The notes: generated by a model not told the origin, from the letters alone. Numbered from the stretch's first letter, positions 8,722-17,494 are shown. The stretch: DNA of 51,738 nt from MAG-120531 sp963934855 (GCA_963934855.1 CAWWAC010000011.1:1-51738), one strand, 5' to 3'. Numbers and translations: made by a program.

Positions 8722-8739
8722 CAAAATTACTCAAAAATA
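8722..8739 (-). promoter_or_regulatory. Candidate −7 promoter boxes for the small gene-mutL-rhomboid run
   Basis: Two overlapping-spaced matches to the Bacteroidota −7 consensus TAnnTTTG lie just upstream: TATTTTTG (8739-8732) and TAATTTTG (8729-8722), read on the minus strand. The second ends 15 bases before the ATG at 8706. No convincing −33 TTG is seen at the usual distance, so either box could be the real one. Confidence 0.35.
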
Positions 8740-8806
8740 AACCTAAGCCTCTTTAAAAAAGCTCAAAATTGTTAACAAAATATGTGAAGATAAATTTAAT
8801 GAGCCA

Positions 8807-9283
8807 TTAAAGCATGCACATCTGAATAGCTGCTACTGCAGCCTCTACTCCTTTATTACCGTGCTTACCACCGGACCTATCTTTTGCTTGTTGCCAATTA
8901 TTGTCTGTTAAAACACAGAATATAACCGGAGTCTCTGTTTGAGTATTTAAATTCATAACACCTTGAGCTGTTGCTTGGCAAACAAAATCAAAATGTTTGG
9001 TTTCTCCTTGAATCACACTACCAATTACTACAACTGCGTTTGGGGCGTGCTTTTCAATCATTTTAGATGCGCCAAAAGGCAGTTCAAAACTCCCTGGCAC
9101 TTGGTAGGTTATAATGTCTGAAGGCAACACCCCGTGGAGCAATAAAGTGTCGTAAGCCCCTTGATACAATGCAAGAGTGATTTCACCATTCCACTGCGCA
9201 ACAACCAGACCAATTCTAAGGCCAGAAGCGTCTGGAACTAGGTCTTTATTGTACTGTGAAAAATTTTGTAATGCAGTTGCCAT
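8807..9283 (-). CDS. ribH: 6,7-dimethyl-8-ribityllumazine synthase
   Basis: Penultimate enzyme of riboflavin synthesis. It condenses 5-amino-6-ribitylamino-uracil with dihydroxybutanone phosphate and normally assembles as a pentamer or icosahedron. It has 158 residues, normal for the family. The ligand-site motifs are QWNGE (Trp31), VPGSFELPFGA (62-72), IGSVIQGETKHFDFVC with the catalytic His97, and GGKHGNKG (138-145) for phosphate. The ATG overlaps the stop of the upstream TPR gene by one base (TAATG). No FMN riboswitch is visible upstream, and expression probably depends on the TPR gene's promoter. Confidence 0.97.
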   Translation of the reverse strand: MATALQNFSQYNKDLVPDASGLRIGLVVAQWNGEITLALYQGAYDTLLLHGVLPSDIITYQVPGSFELPFGASKMIEKHAPNAVVVIGSVIQGETKHFDFVCQATAQGVMNLNTQTETPVIFCVLTDNNWQQAKDRSGGKHGNKGVEAAVAAIQMCML

Positions 9284-10050
9284 TAGTTTTCTGCATTCAC
9301 AAGACCTAATTGAGCGTCTGCGGACTGCGCTTCTAAAGCATTTGGAAAATCTTTCTTTATGCGGCTTAAAAAAGTAGCTGCTTTATCTTTGTCACCTAAG
9401 GCAATAGCAGCTATAGCAGCTTTCTGAAGAAACTTGGGTGTTGTAAATTCGTTGGTGCTGTGTGCTACCGCCTTTTCGTAATAAGATAGGGCCTCTGAAA
9501 TTTGGTCTAATTGCATAAAAGCGTCGCCTATATTCCCTTTAGCCAAAGCACCAAGAATAGCGTCATTTGAAGAAAAATCTTCTAATTGTGAAATTGCTTC
9601 AGGATATTTTTGCAAGTTTAAATAAGAAATTCCAGCGGCGTAATGAGCTAAATTTGCTGCTTTTGTACCTGCGTACTCATTAGTAATATCTATAAAACCA
9701 TATTTTCCTTCTGCGCCATTAAGGGCCAAAAGAAATAAAGAATCTTTAGCTTGTGTAGCATTTACAGCCTGATCAAAATACTGTTGTGGATAAAATAATT
9801 CATTAGCTGCAGTTGCTTCTTTTGGCTTCTGAACAAACTGATTGTAACCCAAATAACCTAAAACTCCAACTGCTATTACTCCAATCACTCCCAATATATA
9901 AGATTGATTAGTAGCCACCCAAGCTTCTGTCTTAGAAGCGCCTTGATCTAAAGAAGTAAATACCTCTGCAGTAGTGCTGTTGCTGTTTTCTAATTTTTGC
10001 GCTTCCTCAGCATTCTTTCCTTTATCCCCACGTTTAATATAAGTAGCCAT
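9283..10050 (-). CDS. Membrane-anchored tetratricopeptide repeat protein (YfgM-like)
   Basis: A 255-residue protein. The hydrophilic N-terminus of about 45 residues is followed by one membrane segment (about 49-68) and then a helical repeat domain with TPR-like units (for example LGALAKGNIGDAFMQLDQ and EALSYYEKAVAH). The architecture resembles YfgM/AncA-type proteins that tether a TPR domain at the outer face of the inner membrane, but assignment to that group is inference. It sits immediately upstream of ribH with a 1-base overlap. The order TPR-ribH-small protein-mutL is common in flavobacteria. A candidate −7 box (TATTTTTG, minus strand, 10075-10068) precedes it. Confidence 0.82.
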   Translation of the reverse strand: MATYIKRGDKGKNAEEAQKLENSNSTTAEVFTSLDQGASKTEAWVATNQSYILGVIGVIAVGVLGYLGYNQFVQKPKEATAANELFYPQQYFDQAVNATQAKDSLFLLALNGAEGKYGFIDITNEYAGTKAANLAHYAAGISYLNLQKYPEAISQLEDFSSNDAILGALAKGNIGDAFMQLDQISEALSYYEKAVAHSTNEFTTPKFLQKAAIAAIALGDKDKAATFLSRIKKDFPNALEAQSADAQLGLVNAEN

Positions 10051-10067
10051 AATGTTTGTTTAGTGGG

Positions 10068-10075
10068 CAAAAATA
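10068..10075 (-). promoter_or_regulatory. Candidate −7 box for the TPR-ribH transcript
   Basis: TATTTTTG on the minus strand matches TAnnTTTG and ends 17 bases before the TPR-gene ATG at 10050. A TTTG lies upstream at 10090-10087, but the 11-base spacing is too short for the usual −33 element. Confidence 0.35.
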
Positions 10076-10090
10076 AAGTTTTTATCCAAA

Positions 10091-10119
10091 TTGAAAAGCC
10101 TATTTATTCGTTATTTTTG
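10091..10119 (+). promoter_or_regulatory. Candidate recF promoter
   Basis: TTG at 10091-10093, an 18-base spacer, then TATTTTTG at 10112-10119. This fits the Bacteroidota pattern TTG-N(17-23)-TAnnTTTG. It would give a leader of about 45 bases before the recF ATG at 10170 and stands in the divergent gap between the TPR gene and recF. Confidence 0.45.
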
Positions 10120-10169
10120 AATAATTTGCAGAATATTATTTTGAAGCCCCTTTTATTTCCCCTTTTTTA

Positions 10170-11252
10170 ATGATTTTAAAGCAACTATCCTTATTAAACT
10201 ATAAGAATTTTGACCAACAAGAATTTATTTTTAATAATAAAATGAATTGTATTGTAGGAGCTAATGGTATAGGCAAAACAAATATTTTAGATGCCATTTA
10301 TCACCTCTCTTCTGGAAAAAGCTACTCCAATCCAATCAGTTCACAAAATATTAGGCATGGAGCAGATTTCTTTGTTATAGATGCTCTATTAGAAAAAGAA
10401 CACAGAGAAGAAAAAATAATCTGTAGTTTAAAAAAAGGAGCTAAAAAAATAGTTAAAAGAAATGGAAAGGTTTACGAAAGACTTTCTGACCATATAGGCT
10501 TTATGCCTTTAGTGATGATTTCGCCAGCAGACAGAGACCTTATAACAGAAGGGAGTGAGACAAGAAGAAAATTTATAGATGGGGTAATTTCCCAGGCAGA
10601 TAAATCATATTTAGACAGTCTTATTAAATATCACAAAATACTATCCCAGAGAAATGCCTTATTAAAATATTTTTCTGTCAATATAATTTTTGAATCAGAT
10701 ACTTTAGATATTTATGACCAACAATTAGAACAATTAGCGCAACCCATTTATGAAAAGAGACATGCTTTTTTAAAGCAGTTTATTCCTATTTTTCAAACAC
10801 AGCATTATGCTATTACTGGAGGTCTCGAAGCTGTGAGTGTTCAATACCAAAGCAGCTTAGAACAAGGAGGCTTATTGGAACAACTCCGTCAAAATAGAGG
10901 AAGAGACAGAGCACTTCAATACACTACAGTTGGAATACATAAAGATGACCTGCAGTTTGAACTAGAGGGCCATCCTATTAAAAAATTTGGGAGTCAAGGC
11001 CAGCAAAAGTCCTTTTTAATTGCTCTTAAGCTAGCACAGTTTCATTTTATTAAAGAAAAATCAAATACAACTCCCATATTACTTTTAGATGATATTTTCG
11101 ACAAATTAGACGCAAATAGAGTGAGTCAACTTTTACAACTAGTAAACGCACCAGAATATGGTCAAATATTTATCAGTGACACTCATGCAGATAGAACAGA
11201 AGCTATTTTAAAAATAACAGAACACCCTTACGAGCTAATCTCTTTGAGCTAA
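10170..11252 (+). CDS. recF: DNA replication and repair protein RecF
   Basis: SMC-like ATPase that loads RecA at single-strand gaps with RecO and RecR. Walker A is GANGIGKT (30-37). The ABC signature region is GSQGQQK (about 272-278). Walker B with the D-loop is LLLDDIFDKLD (304-314). The length of 360 residues is normal. Unlike in many bacteria it is not beside dnaA or dnaN; here it leads a short forward operon with a lipoprotein and a DUF721 gene. The ATG at 10170 fits the family N-terminus (MILKQLSLLNYKNF). Confidence 0.97.
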   Translation: MILKQLSLLNYKNFDQQEFIFNNKMNCIVGANGIGKTNILDAIYHLSSGKSYSNPISSQNIRHGADFFVIDALLEKEHREEKIICSLKKGAKKIVKRNGKVYERLSDHIGFMPLVMISPADRDLITEGSETRRKFIDGVISQADKSYLDSLIKYHKILSQRNALLKYFSVNIIFESDTLDIYDQQLEQLAQPIYEKRHAFLKQFIPIFQTQHYAITGGLEAVSVQYQSSLEQGGLLEQLRQNRGRDRALQYTTVGIHKDDLQFELEGHPIKKFGSQGQQKSFLIALKLAQFHFIKEKSNTTPILLLDDIFDKLDANRVSQLLQLVNAPEYGQIFISDTHADRTEAILKITEHPYELISLS

Positions 11253-11271
11253 TTCTTATTCCAGCCCCATC

Positions 11272-11691
11272 ATGAAAAAAAATATTTATTTAATTTTATT
11301 TTTTATTTTGTTTAGCTGCAGTGGTCCTCAAAAAAACTTCGATCTCACTTTACTGAATGGATATTGGGAAATTTCAGAAGTAAAATTTCCCAATGGGAAA
11401 ACAAAACCATATCAGGTAAATACTACAGTAGACTATATAGAGTTAGATAAATTAAATGGTTTTTTAAAAAAAATGAATCCTGGTCTCAACGGTAAATACC
11501 AAACCTCTAATAATTCTGCGCAATTTACACTAGTAGAAAAGGAAGCCCAATGGGCCTTTCATTTTAAAGGAGATTACGGTGGAGTGCTCAGAATTATAAC
11601 TTTAGATTCTAAACAGTATGAAGTGGTGAATGAGCAAAACATATCTTACCTTTATAATAGGTACACTCCCATAAACATCACAAATGAGTAG
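11272..11691 (+). CDS. Small predicted lipoprotein
   Basis: A 139-residue exported protein. A short hydrophobic signal ends in a lipobox-like FSC with Cys16, so it is probably lipidated. The mature part contains the block LLNGYWEISEVKFPNG followed by alternating beta-like segments, suggesting a small lipocalin-like beta barrel. That fold is an inference from the pattern, not a proven match. It lies 19 bases after recF and overlaps DUF721 by 8 bases, an arrangement I recall as common in flavobacteria. No function can be assigned. Confidence 0.75.
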   Translation: MKKNIYLILFFILFSCSGPQKNFDLTLLNGYWEISEVKFPNGKTKPYQVNTTVDYIELDKLNGFLKKMNPGLNGKYQTSNNSAQFTLVEKEAQWAFHFKGDYGGVLRIITLDSKQYEVVNEQNISYLYNRYTPINITNE

Positions 11692-11977
11692 AAAAGATTC
11701 GCCCCAACAACTAAGTGAAGCCTTAGACAGATTTATTTCAGCAAACAAGTTGGAAAAAGGTCTAGATAAGGTAAATGCTCAAAAAGCTTGGGAAAATATC
11801 ATGGGGAACGGAGTGAATTCTTACACAAGAGAGGTTCGCTTAGAAAGGGGAATCCTATATGTCTCTTTAAGCTCTGCAGTGCTCAGAGAAGAATTGAGCC
11901 ATGGTAAGTCAAAAATTGTAAGCATGCTCAATGAAGCACTTGGTAAAGACCTTGTCCAAAAAGTGGTTTTAAGATAA
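11684..11977 (+). CDS. DUF721 (DciA-like) protein
   Basis: A 97-residue protein with the DUF721 pattern: an N-terminal helix, the AWENIMGNGV block (residues 30-39) and a C-terminal beta-alpha segment (GILYVSLSSAVLREELSH). DUF721 defines DciA, the helicase loader or operator found in bacteria that lack DnaC/DnaI. Proximity to recF fits a replication role, but this short version has only the KH-like core. Its ATG overlaps the lipoprotein stop (ATGAGTAG). Confidence 0.85.
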   Translation: MSRKDSPQQLSEALDRFISANKLEKGLDKVNAQKAWENIMGNGVNSYTREVRLERGILYVSLSSAVLREELSHGKSKIVSMLNEALGKDLVQKVVLR

Positions 11978-12038
11978 TTACACTTTATACTGCTTCTAGG
12001 GTGAAATTAAATATAAAAAACGCAACCTACTATAAACA

Positions 12039-12061
12039 AAAAGCCCCTAGTAGGGGCTTTT
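12039..12061. terminator. Bidirectional intrinsic terminator between DUF721 and ndk
   Basis: A perfect 10-bp stem (12039-12048 with 12052-12061) with a 3-base loop. The core is GCCCCT/AGGGGC flanked by A4 and T4, so a U tract follows the hairpin on either strand. It lies between two convergent genes and can end both transcripts. Confidence 0.85.
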
Positions 12062-12096
12062 ATAATAGAAGTTATAAGCAGAAATTATTAGTGAAA

Positions 12097-12516
12097 TTAA
12101 AAAATTTCTCTGCCAGCAAAATGAAAAGCACCTTCAATAGTAGCATTTTCATGGCTATCAGATCCATGAATGGCATTCTCTCCAATAGATGTCGCGTATA
12201 TTTTTCTAATAGTCCCTGCTGCTGCTTCTTCTGGATTTGTAGCACCAATAAGTGCTCTAAAATCTTCTACAGCATTATCTTTCTCTAATATAGCTGCCAC
12301 TATAGGGCCAGAAGACATAAAGTTTACTAGTTCATCAAAAAATGGACGTGATGCGTGAACAGCGTAAAAAGCTTGTGCATCTCTCAAACTTAATTGAGTG
12401 TATTTCATAGCAACAATCTTAAAACCTGCTGCAGTAATTTTCTCTAGAATACCACCAATGTGTCCATTTGCAACAGCATCTGGTTTAATCATGGTAAAAG
12501 TTCTGTTTTGAATCAT
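12097..12516 (-). CDS. ndk: Nucleoside-diphosphate kinase
   Basis: Transfers the gamma phosphate between nucleoside triphosphates and diphosphates through a phosphohistidine. With the ATG at 12516 it has 139 residues, a normal length; a longer frame starts only at a TTG. Motifs are TFTMIKPDAV (Lys11) near the N-terminus and the active-site loop NAIHGSDS (114-121) with His117. A promoter with TACTTTTG lies 16 bases upstream and the strong terminator at 12039-12061 lies downstream, so it is probably a single-gene transcript. Confidence 0.97.
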   Translation of the reverse strand: MIQNRTFTMIKPDAVANGHIGGILEKITAAGFKIVAMKYTQLSLRDAQAFYAVHASRPFFDELVNFMSSGPIVAAILEKDNAVEDFRALIGATNPEEAAAGTIRKIYATSIGENAIHGSDSHENATIEGAFHFAGREIF

Positions 12517-12531
12517 CTTAAAATTTTTTTG

Positions 12532-12563
12532 CAAAAGTACTGTTTTTTTTAGGATAAAAACAA
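12532..12563 (-). promoter_or_regulatory. Candidate ndk promoter
   Basis: On the minus strand, TTG (12563-12561), a 21-base spacer and TACTTTTG (12539-12532) form a good match to the Bacteroidota promoter pattern. The −7 box ends 15 bases before the ndk ATG. Confidence 0.5.
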
Positions 12564-12584
12564 CAAGCTGTTTGTGATTAATCC

Positions 12585-13610
12585 CTAAAAATCGATCTTT
12601 AATGAGTCTTCCACCAATCCCCCATCTGAAACCATCTCTAACAACACTCGGTTCTCATCTGTATAAAACCTAACAACTCCAAAACTTTCTTTAAATACTA
12701 CATCAGAGGCCCTAAAAAGGTTTGGCTCTCCTTTAAATTTACTATAAGCGTGAGTAAGACCACTAGAGGTGAAATCAATTAATGGATAGTTTAAACCAGG
12801 AACGTTTTTCTTAGAAATCTCAGAAATATGCCTATCCCCAGATAAAATAATTGTGTTTTTAGCCTGAGTTGTAACCAACAGCTGCTCTAACTTATCTACT
12901 TCGTGCGGGAAATTACCCCAGCATTCAAAACCGTGCTCGTTAGATAGGAATTGTATACTACTCACTATAATATGGTAGGTTGCACTAGAATTTTTAAGGG
13001 TATTTTCTAACCAATTCCACTGGGCTTCTCCCAATATTGTTCCCTGCCCGTAAGGGTTGGGTTTATTGCGCTTTGAGCTCTCTGTATCTGGGGTTAGATC
13101 AGATCTAAAATAGCGGGTGTCTAATACTATAATTTTAATGCTCTTACCTCCTACCTCAAAACTATGTGCTGCGTAAACCCCTTCTTGTTTTCTTCTGGGG
13201 CTGTCTTTTTCTACTTCCATGAAATCTAGAAATACCTGCTGACTAGCTGCTTTAGATTTAAAATGAACACCACCGTCATTCATGCCGTAATCATGGTCAT
13301 CCCAAGTCCCAATTACTGGAGTACTTTCTTTTAATTTCATATAACCACCCACCTTATTTAAATCTTCATAAAAACGAGTGAGTTTTTTCATATCGTCCGT
13401 ATCAGCATACACATTGTCTCCACCCCAAATAAAAACATCTGGACGGCTGTTAAGAATGTCATCCCAGAGTAAATTAGGTAAGTCTGTCTTATTACAGGAA
13501 CCAAAAGCAATGGTAAAATTGGCAGCATCTTGAGCGTGAAGCACCCCCCCAGAAAAACGTATTAAAAAAATAAATAAAAATAATGGAATGAGATAAATAG
13601 AATATTTCAT
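12585..13610 (-). CDS. Exported PhoD-like metallophosphatase
   Basis: A 341-residue protein of the alkaline phosphatase D family. A signal peptide of about 26 residues ends near GGVLHAQ. The catalytic domain shows family metal-site motifs: FGSCNKTD, IWGGDNVYAD, GTWDDHDYGMND, VSSIQF and GDRHISE. PhoD enzymes are calcium/iron phosphodiesterases or phosphatases of the periplasm or surface; the substrate of this branch is uncertain. It is shorter than Bacillus PhoD and lacks its N-terminal beta domain, as in many Bacteroidota homologues. It is upstream of ndk on the same strand but seems to have its own promoter. No Pho box is seen. Confidence 0.88.
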   Translation of the reverse strand: MKYSIYLIPLFLFIFLIRFSGGVLHAQDAANFTIAFGSCNKTDLPNLLWDDILNSRPDVFIWGGDNVYADTDDMKKLTRFYEDLNKVGGYMKLKESTPVIGTWDDHDYGMNDGGVHFKSKAASQQVFLDFMEVEKDSPRRKQEGVYAAHSFEVGGKSIKIIVLDTRYFRSDLTPDTESSKRNKPNPYGQGTILGEAQWNWLENTLKNSSATYHIIVSSIQFLSNEHGFECWGNFPHEVDKLEQLLVTTQAKNTIILSGDRHISEISKKNVPGLNYPLIDFTSSGLTHAYSKFKGEPNLFRASDVVFKESFGVVRFYTDENRVLLEMVSDGGLVEDSLKIDF

Positions 13611-13682
13611 AGGGCTAGTATTTGAAGTAAAATTAGAAAAATCCAGTCAATGACTTTCAGATTTAGTCGTATATTTATCCCA

Positions 13683-14702
13683 ATGTTTATTCCAGATTAT
13701 ACCGAATTAAAAATTTTACTATCTATTCCAAAAAGAATAGTCATTATTCCTCATAGAAATCCAGATGGAGATGCTATAGGATCTACACTTGCCCTTTGGC
13801 ACTACCTGACTCAATTAAAACATGAGGCTTGGATAATTTCACCTAATGAAGCACCTGATTTTTTACATTGGATGCCTGGTTTTGATTCTATTTTAAATTT
13901 TGAAAGAAAAAACGAAGAGGCAAAATTATTTATTGAAAGTGCAGATTTAATCTTCACATTAGATTTTAACAGCTTAAGTAGAGTGGGGCCAAGCATGCAA
14001 GGAGTTCTGGAGCAGTCATCTGCTTCTTTTGTCATGATAGACCACCACCAAGCTCCAGATAATTATGCCCAACACACCTATTCAGACACTAGCATATGTG
14101 CTACCTGCCAAATGGTCTATCATTTTATAGACGGACTAGGTGACCTTGAATTGATAAATTCAAACATGGCTAATTGCCTGTATACTGGAATTATGACCGA
14201 CACTGGTTCCTTTAAATATGCAACTACTACAGCCACTACACATAGGGTGATAGCTAACCTCATAGATAAAGGTGCTCAAAACACAAGTATACACAGATCT
14301 ATATATGACACAAACACTCCTAGCAGGGTACACTTACTAGGGTGTGCCCTTAAAAATATGGAAATCCTTCCAGAGTTTAAGACTGCTATTATTCATTTAA
14401 ACCAAAAAGAATTAGACCAATTTGAATATAAAAAAGGGGATACTGAAGGTCTTGTAAACTACGGACTTAGTATAGAGGGCATTGTTTTCTCTACTATTTT
14501 TATTGAAAATACAGAAGAAAAAATAATCAAGATATCTTTTAGATCAGAAGGAGATTTCTCTGTAAATGAGTTTGCAAGAGCACACTTTAATGGAGGAGGT
14601 CATAACAATGCTGCTGGTGGCAGAAGTGAAGAATCTTTAGAAAATACCATCCATATATTTAAATCTTTATTAACTTCATATCAATCAAAATTAACAACCT
14701 AA
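13683..14702 (+). CDS. DHH/DHHA1 family phosphoesterase (NrnA-like)
   Basis: Probable oligoribonuclease/pAp phosphatase of the NrnA type, which degrades short RNA and 3'-phosphoadenosine phosphate in the cytoplasm. The frame opens at 13650, but the ATG at 13683 is preferred because family members begin a few residues before ELKILLSIPK. Motifs, numbered from 13650, are HRNPDGDAIG (35-44), FTLDFNSLSRVG (102-113), DHHQAPD (131-137) and the C-terminal DHHA1 GGGHNNAAGG. From 13683 the protein has 339 residues, normal for NrnA. It lies 8 bases before a PPIase lipoprotein gene. In gliding flavobacteria gldI often lies between the two, and it is absent here. Confidence 0.9.
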   Translation: MFIPDYTELKILLSIPKRIVIIPHRNPDGDAIGSTLALWHYLTQLKHEAWIISPNEAPDFLHWMPGFDSILNFERKNEEAKLFIESADLIFTLDFNSLSRVGPSMQGVLEQSSASFVMIDHHQAPDNYAQHTYSDTSICATCQMVYHFIDGLGDLELINSNMANCLYTGIMTDTGSFKYATTTATTHRVIANLIDKGAQNTSIHRSIYDTNTPSRVHLLGCALKNMEILPEFKTAIIHLNQKELDQFEYKKGDTEGLVNYGLSIEGIVFSTIFIENTEEKIIKISFRSEGDFSVNEFARAHFNGGGHNNAAGGRSEESLENTIHIFKSLLTSYQSKLTT

Positions 14703-14710
14703 TTAATCAA

Positions 14711-15808
14711 ATGAAAAAAATAGCAAGCCTGAGTATCTTATTCGCATTTTTAATGATGAGTTGCAAAAGCAGCCTTAGACCAGACTTAGGAGATGGTTTA
14801 TTTGCCAATATTAAGACCAACAAAGGAGAGATTATTCTAAGATTAGAACAAGAAAAAACTCCTGTAACTGTTGCAAATTTTGTGAGTTTAGCAGAAGGAA
14901 CTAACAAATTTGTAAGTGAAGAATTTAAAAATAAAATGTTCTACAACGGGCTAACATTTCACCGCGTCATGAAAAATTTCATGATTCAAGGAGGAGATTA
15001 TTTAGGAAATGGAACAGGAAACCCTGGATATCGTTTTAAAGATGAATTTAATGAAACACTCTCGCATTCAAAAGCAGGAATTTTATCCATGGCAAACGGA
15101 GGCCCAAAAACTAACGGAAGCCAATTCTTTATCACTCATGCAGAAACTCCATGGTTAGATGGTATTCATACCGTTTTTGGAGAGGTTGTAGAAGGAATGA
15201 CTGTAGTTGATTCTATAGCAAACGCAGCTGTAGCAAACACCAACCCTATAGAACCTATCGTGATGGAAACCGTGACCATCATAAGAAATGGTAAGGTGGC
15301 CAAAAATTTTAATGCCTCCAAAATCATGGCCCGTTATTTTAAAGAAGAAGTAGCAATAGAATTAGCAAATAAAAAGAAAAAAGAGTCCTTTTTAAAAGAT
15401 ATTTTAAATCAAAAAAATAAGGCTACTATCACTCCATCTGGATTGGGGATTTTTAAATTAAAAGAAGGCAACGGTATTAAGCCCCAAATGGGGGGGAAAG
15501 TAAATGTCTATTATGCTGGATTTTTGGAAGATGGAACTATTATAGACTCTAATATAGAATCTGTGGCTAGGGAAAATAACAGCTTTGACGCCAGCAGAAA
15601 AGAAGGTGGTGGTTATGGCCCCTTTCTTATGGATTACACTGAAGACGCACCTCTTATTCCAGGCTTCAGAGAAGGCTTACTCAATATGAATTTTGGAGAT
15701 AAAATAAGGGTGTTTATCCCGTCACATTTAGGATATGGAAGTGCTGGAAGAGGTGGTGTTATTCCTCCAAATGCAAACTTATTTTTTGAATTAGAAATTG
15801 TAGAATAA
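14711..15808 (+). CDS. Cyclophilin-FKBP fusion peptidyl-prolyl isomerase, lipoprotein
   Basis: A periplasmic or outer-membrane folding factor with two unrelated isomerase domains. The signal peptide ends in a lipobox-like FLMMSC (Cys18). A cyclophilin domain spans about residues 33-195, with FHRVMKNFMIQGGD, MANGGPKTNGSQFFIT and LDGIHTVFGEV as its active-site strands. An FKBP domain spans about 265-365, with VYYAGFLEDGTIID, IPGFREGLLNM and IPPNANLFFELEIVE. A Lys-rich linker (about 205-245) joins them. Two-domain fusions of this kind occur in flavobacteria. It is the last gene of the forward pair, followed by a terminator. Confidence 0.94.
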   Translation: MKKIASLSILFAFLMMSCKSSLRPDLGDGLFANIKTNKGEIILRLEQEKTPVTVANFVSLAEGTNKFVSEEFKNKMFYNGLTFHRVMKNFMIQGGDYLGNGTGNPGYRFKDEFNETLSHSKAGILSMANGGPKTNGSQFFITHAETPWLDGIHTVFGEVVEGMTVVDSIANAAVANTNPIEPIVMETVTIIRNGKVAKNFNASKIMARYFKEEVAIELANKKKKESFLKDILNQKNKATITPSGLGIFKLKEGNGIKPQMGGKVNVYYAGFLEDGTIIDSNIESVARENNSFDASRKEGGGYGPFLMDYTEDAPLIPGFREGLLNMNFGDKIRVFIPSHLGYGSAGRGGVIPPNANLFFELEIVE

Positions 15809-15848
15809 ACTACCAATAACTTTTTTTCCATATAATAATTTTACTCAA

Positions 15849-15890
15849 ACACAAAAAAAGTCAGTATTTTAATGCTGGCTTTTTTGTGTT
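15849..15890. terminator. Terminator after the PPIase gene
   Basis: A long A/T-flanked hairpin: 15851-15870 pairs with 15871-15888 through AAAAAAGtCAGtATT and AATgCTGgCTTTTTT, including G·T wobbles at the lower-case bases. T or A tracts on both sides make it usable by both convergent genes (PPIase and pepD). Confidence 0.75.
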
Positions 15891-15917
15891 TATATAAAAA
15901 CACTTTAAAATAATTCA

Positions 15918-17396
15918 CTATTTAATGACTTTTAAAATAGCTATGAAATAGCGCCAAAATTTCTGAACTGACGGGATATTCACTTTCTCATCTGGAGAGT
16001 GGGCGCCTCTTATAGTAGGGCCAAAGCTAATCATTTCCATTTCAGGATATGGTTTTCCAAGCAAACCACACTCTAAACCTGCATGGCAAGCAACTATTCT
16101 TGGTGATTCTTGAAATATCTCTTCATATTTTTTTTTAAAAAGCGACAATAAAACACCCTCTGGTTTAGGTTCCCATCCTGGGTAATCTCCAGAAAACACG
16201 ACCTCAAAAATAGCGGTATCAAAAGTGTCTCTAATTTTATTTGCCAAATCCATTTTAGCTCGTTCCACTGAAGACCTACAGAGGCATTCTATCTGAAATT
16301 TACCTGCTACTAAATTCACCTTAGCCAAATTATTAGAAGTCTCAACTAAATTGGGTACTAGAGCGTTCATAGTATAAACACCATTGTGTACCTCTTTAAT
16401 TTGCACACACAGCAGTTTAGTGTCTGAAACAGAAAGCGCCACAGATGTAATTCCTGGGGACTTTTGGTCTAGTACTTTATGCAGGTCAATTACAAGGTTT
16501 TGTTCCTTTTCTGACCATTGCTTTATAGACTGGTGAATATGAACCTCAGCAAATGCTCTAAAAGAGTCTAATTGAGCAATAGGAACTAAAAACTGAACCA
16601 CACTTTCTCTTGGAATGGCGTTTCTTAAGCTACCTCCCTTTATGCTGTGTAGCTGAATATCAAAACGGTCTGTAAAAGACAACAGTAAATCATTGACAAT
16701 TAAGTTTGCGTTTCCAAAGCCCCTATGAATATCCATTCCACTGTGCCCACCCTGTAAACCAGAGAGTTTTATCTCAAACATTTGGGCTGCACTTAATTGG
16801 GGGCTCAATTCAAAAGCAGCTACAGCAGTAATGTCTATACCACCCGCACAACCAATGGAAATTTCGTCGTCTTCTTCAGTATCTAGGTTTAATAAATAAC
16901 GCCCTTGTAGCCAACCAGAAGACAAACCTTTGGCGCCGGTCATTCCTGTTTCCTCATCAATAGTAAAAAGTGCTTCTAAAGGCCCATGTTTAATATCTAC
17001 TGATTTTAAAACTGCCATAATAGCCGCTACACCCATGCCATTGTCTGCTCCCAGAGTGGTTCCCTTTGCTTTTACCCAATCCCCATTAACCTCCATTTGA
17101 ATGCCCTGGGTTTCAAAATCAAAAACAGTATCGTCATTTTTTTGGTGCACCATATCTAAGTGTGCCTGAAGGGTCACACAACTTCTTTGTTCCATACCTT
17201 TAGTAGCTGGCTTTCTGATCAGTATATTCCCCACTGCGTCTTGTAGGGTTTCCAAGCCCAAGGACGCACCAAAGTCTAAGATAAAAGCCATAACTTTTTC
17301 TTCCTTTTTAGAGGGCCTAGGAATGGCATTTAGTGCTACAAAAGAGCTCCAAACTTCTTTGGGTTCCAGACTAGATATATTATTGTATGTGGTCAT
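15918..17396 (-). CDS. pepD: Aminoacyl-histidine dipeptidase (M20 family)
   Basis: Cytosolic zinc dipeptidase that cleaves carnosine-like and other X-His dipeptides. It has 492 residues, typical for PepD. The two-zinc centre is visible as LQAHLDMVHQ (His79, Asp81), TLGADNGMG (Asp118), DEETGMTGA (Asp147, catalytic Glu148, Glu149) and the later CHAGLECG. The insertion of the dimerisation (lid) domain from about residue 205 is normal. It stands alone between convergent and divergent neighbours and shares a 98-base intergenic region with the DUF3810 gene. Confidence 0.93.
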   Translation of the reverse strand: MTTYNNISSLEPKEVWSSFVALNAIPRPSKKEEKVMAFILDFGASLGLETLQDAVGNILIRKPATKGMEQRSCVTLQAHLDMVHQKNDDTVFDFETQGIQMEVNGDWVKAKGTTLGADNGMGVAAIMAVLKSVDIKHGPLEALFTIDEETGMTGAKGLSSGWLQGRYLLNLDTEEDDEISIGCAGGIDITAVAAFELSPQLSAAQMFEIKLSGLQGGHSGMDIHRGFGNANLIVNDLLLSFTDRFDIQLHSIKGGSLRNAIPRESVVQFLVPIAQLDSFRAFAEVHIHQSIKQWSEKEQNLVIDLHKVLDQKSPGITSVALSVSDTKLLCVQIKEVHNGVYTMNALVPNLVETSNNLAKVNLVAGKFQIECLCRSSVERAKMDLANKIRDTFDTAIFEVVFSGDYPGWEPKPEGVLLSLFKKKYEEIFQESPRIVACHAGLECGLLGKPYPEMEMISFGPTIRGAHSPDEKVNIPSVQKFWRYFIAILKVIK

Positions 17397-17494
17397 GAAT
17401 CAAAGGTTTTATAATTAAAACAAAGCTAGATAATCTAGGGGAGAGAAAAGTTTATTATCCTAAAAAACACCAATTAAATATGTAATTTTATAAA

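Noticed and set aside
12541..12595. Hairpin TTTTTAGGAT...ATCCCTAAAAA between the PhoD-like gene and ndk as a terminator.
   Set aside because: On the transcribed strand the stem is followed by A, not U, and it has a long loop and a bulge; it overlaps the ndk promoter spacer.
17426..17438. Perfect palindrome CTAGAT-A-ATCTAG in the divergent pepD/DUF3810 gap, as a possible operator.
   Set aside because: A 6-base palindrome is expected many times by chance in 51 kb of AT-rich DNA, and no second copy is seen nearby.
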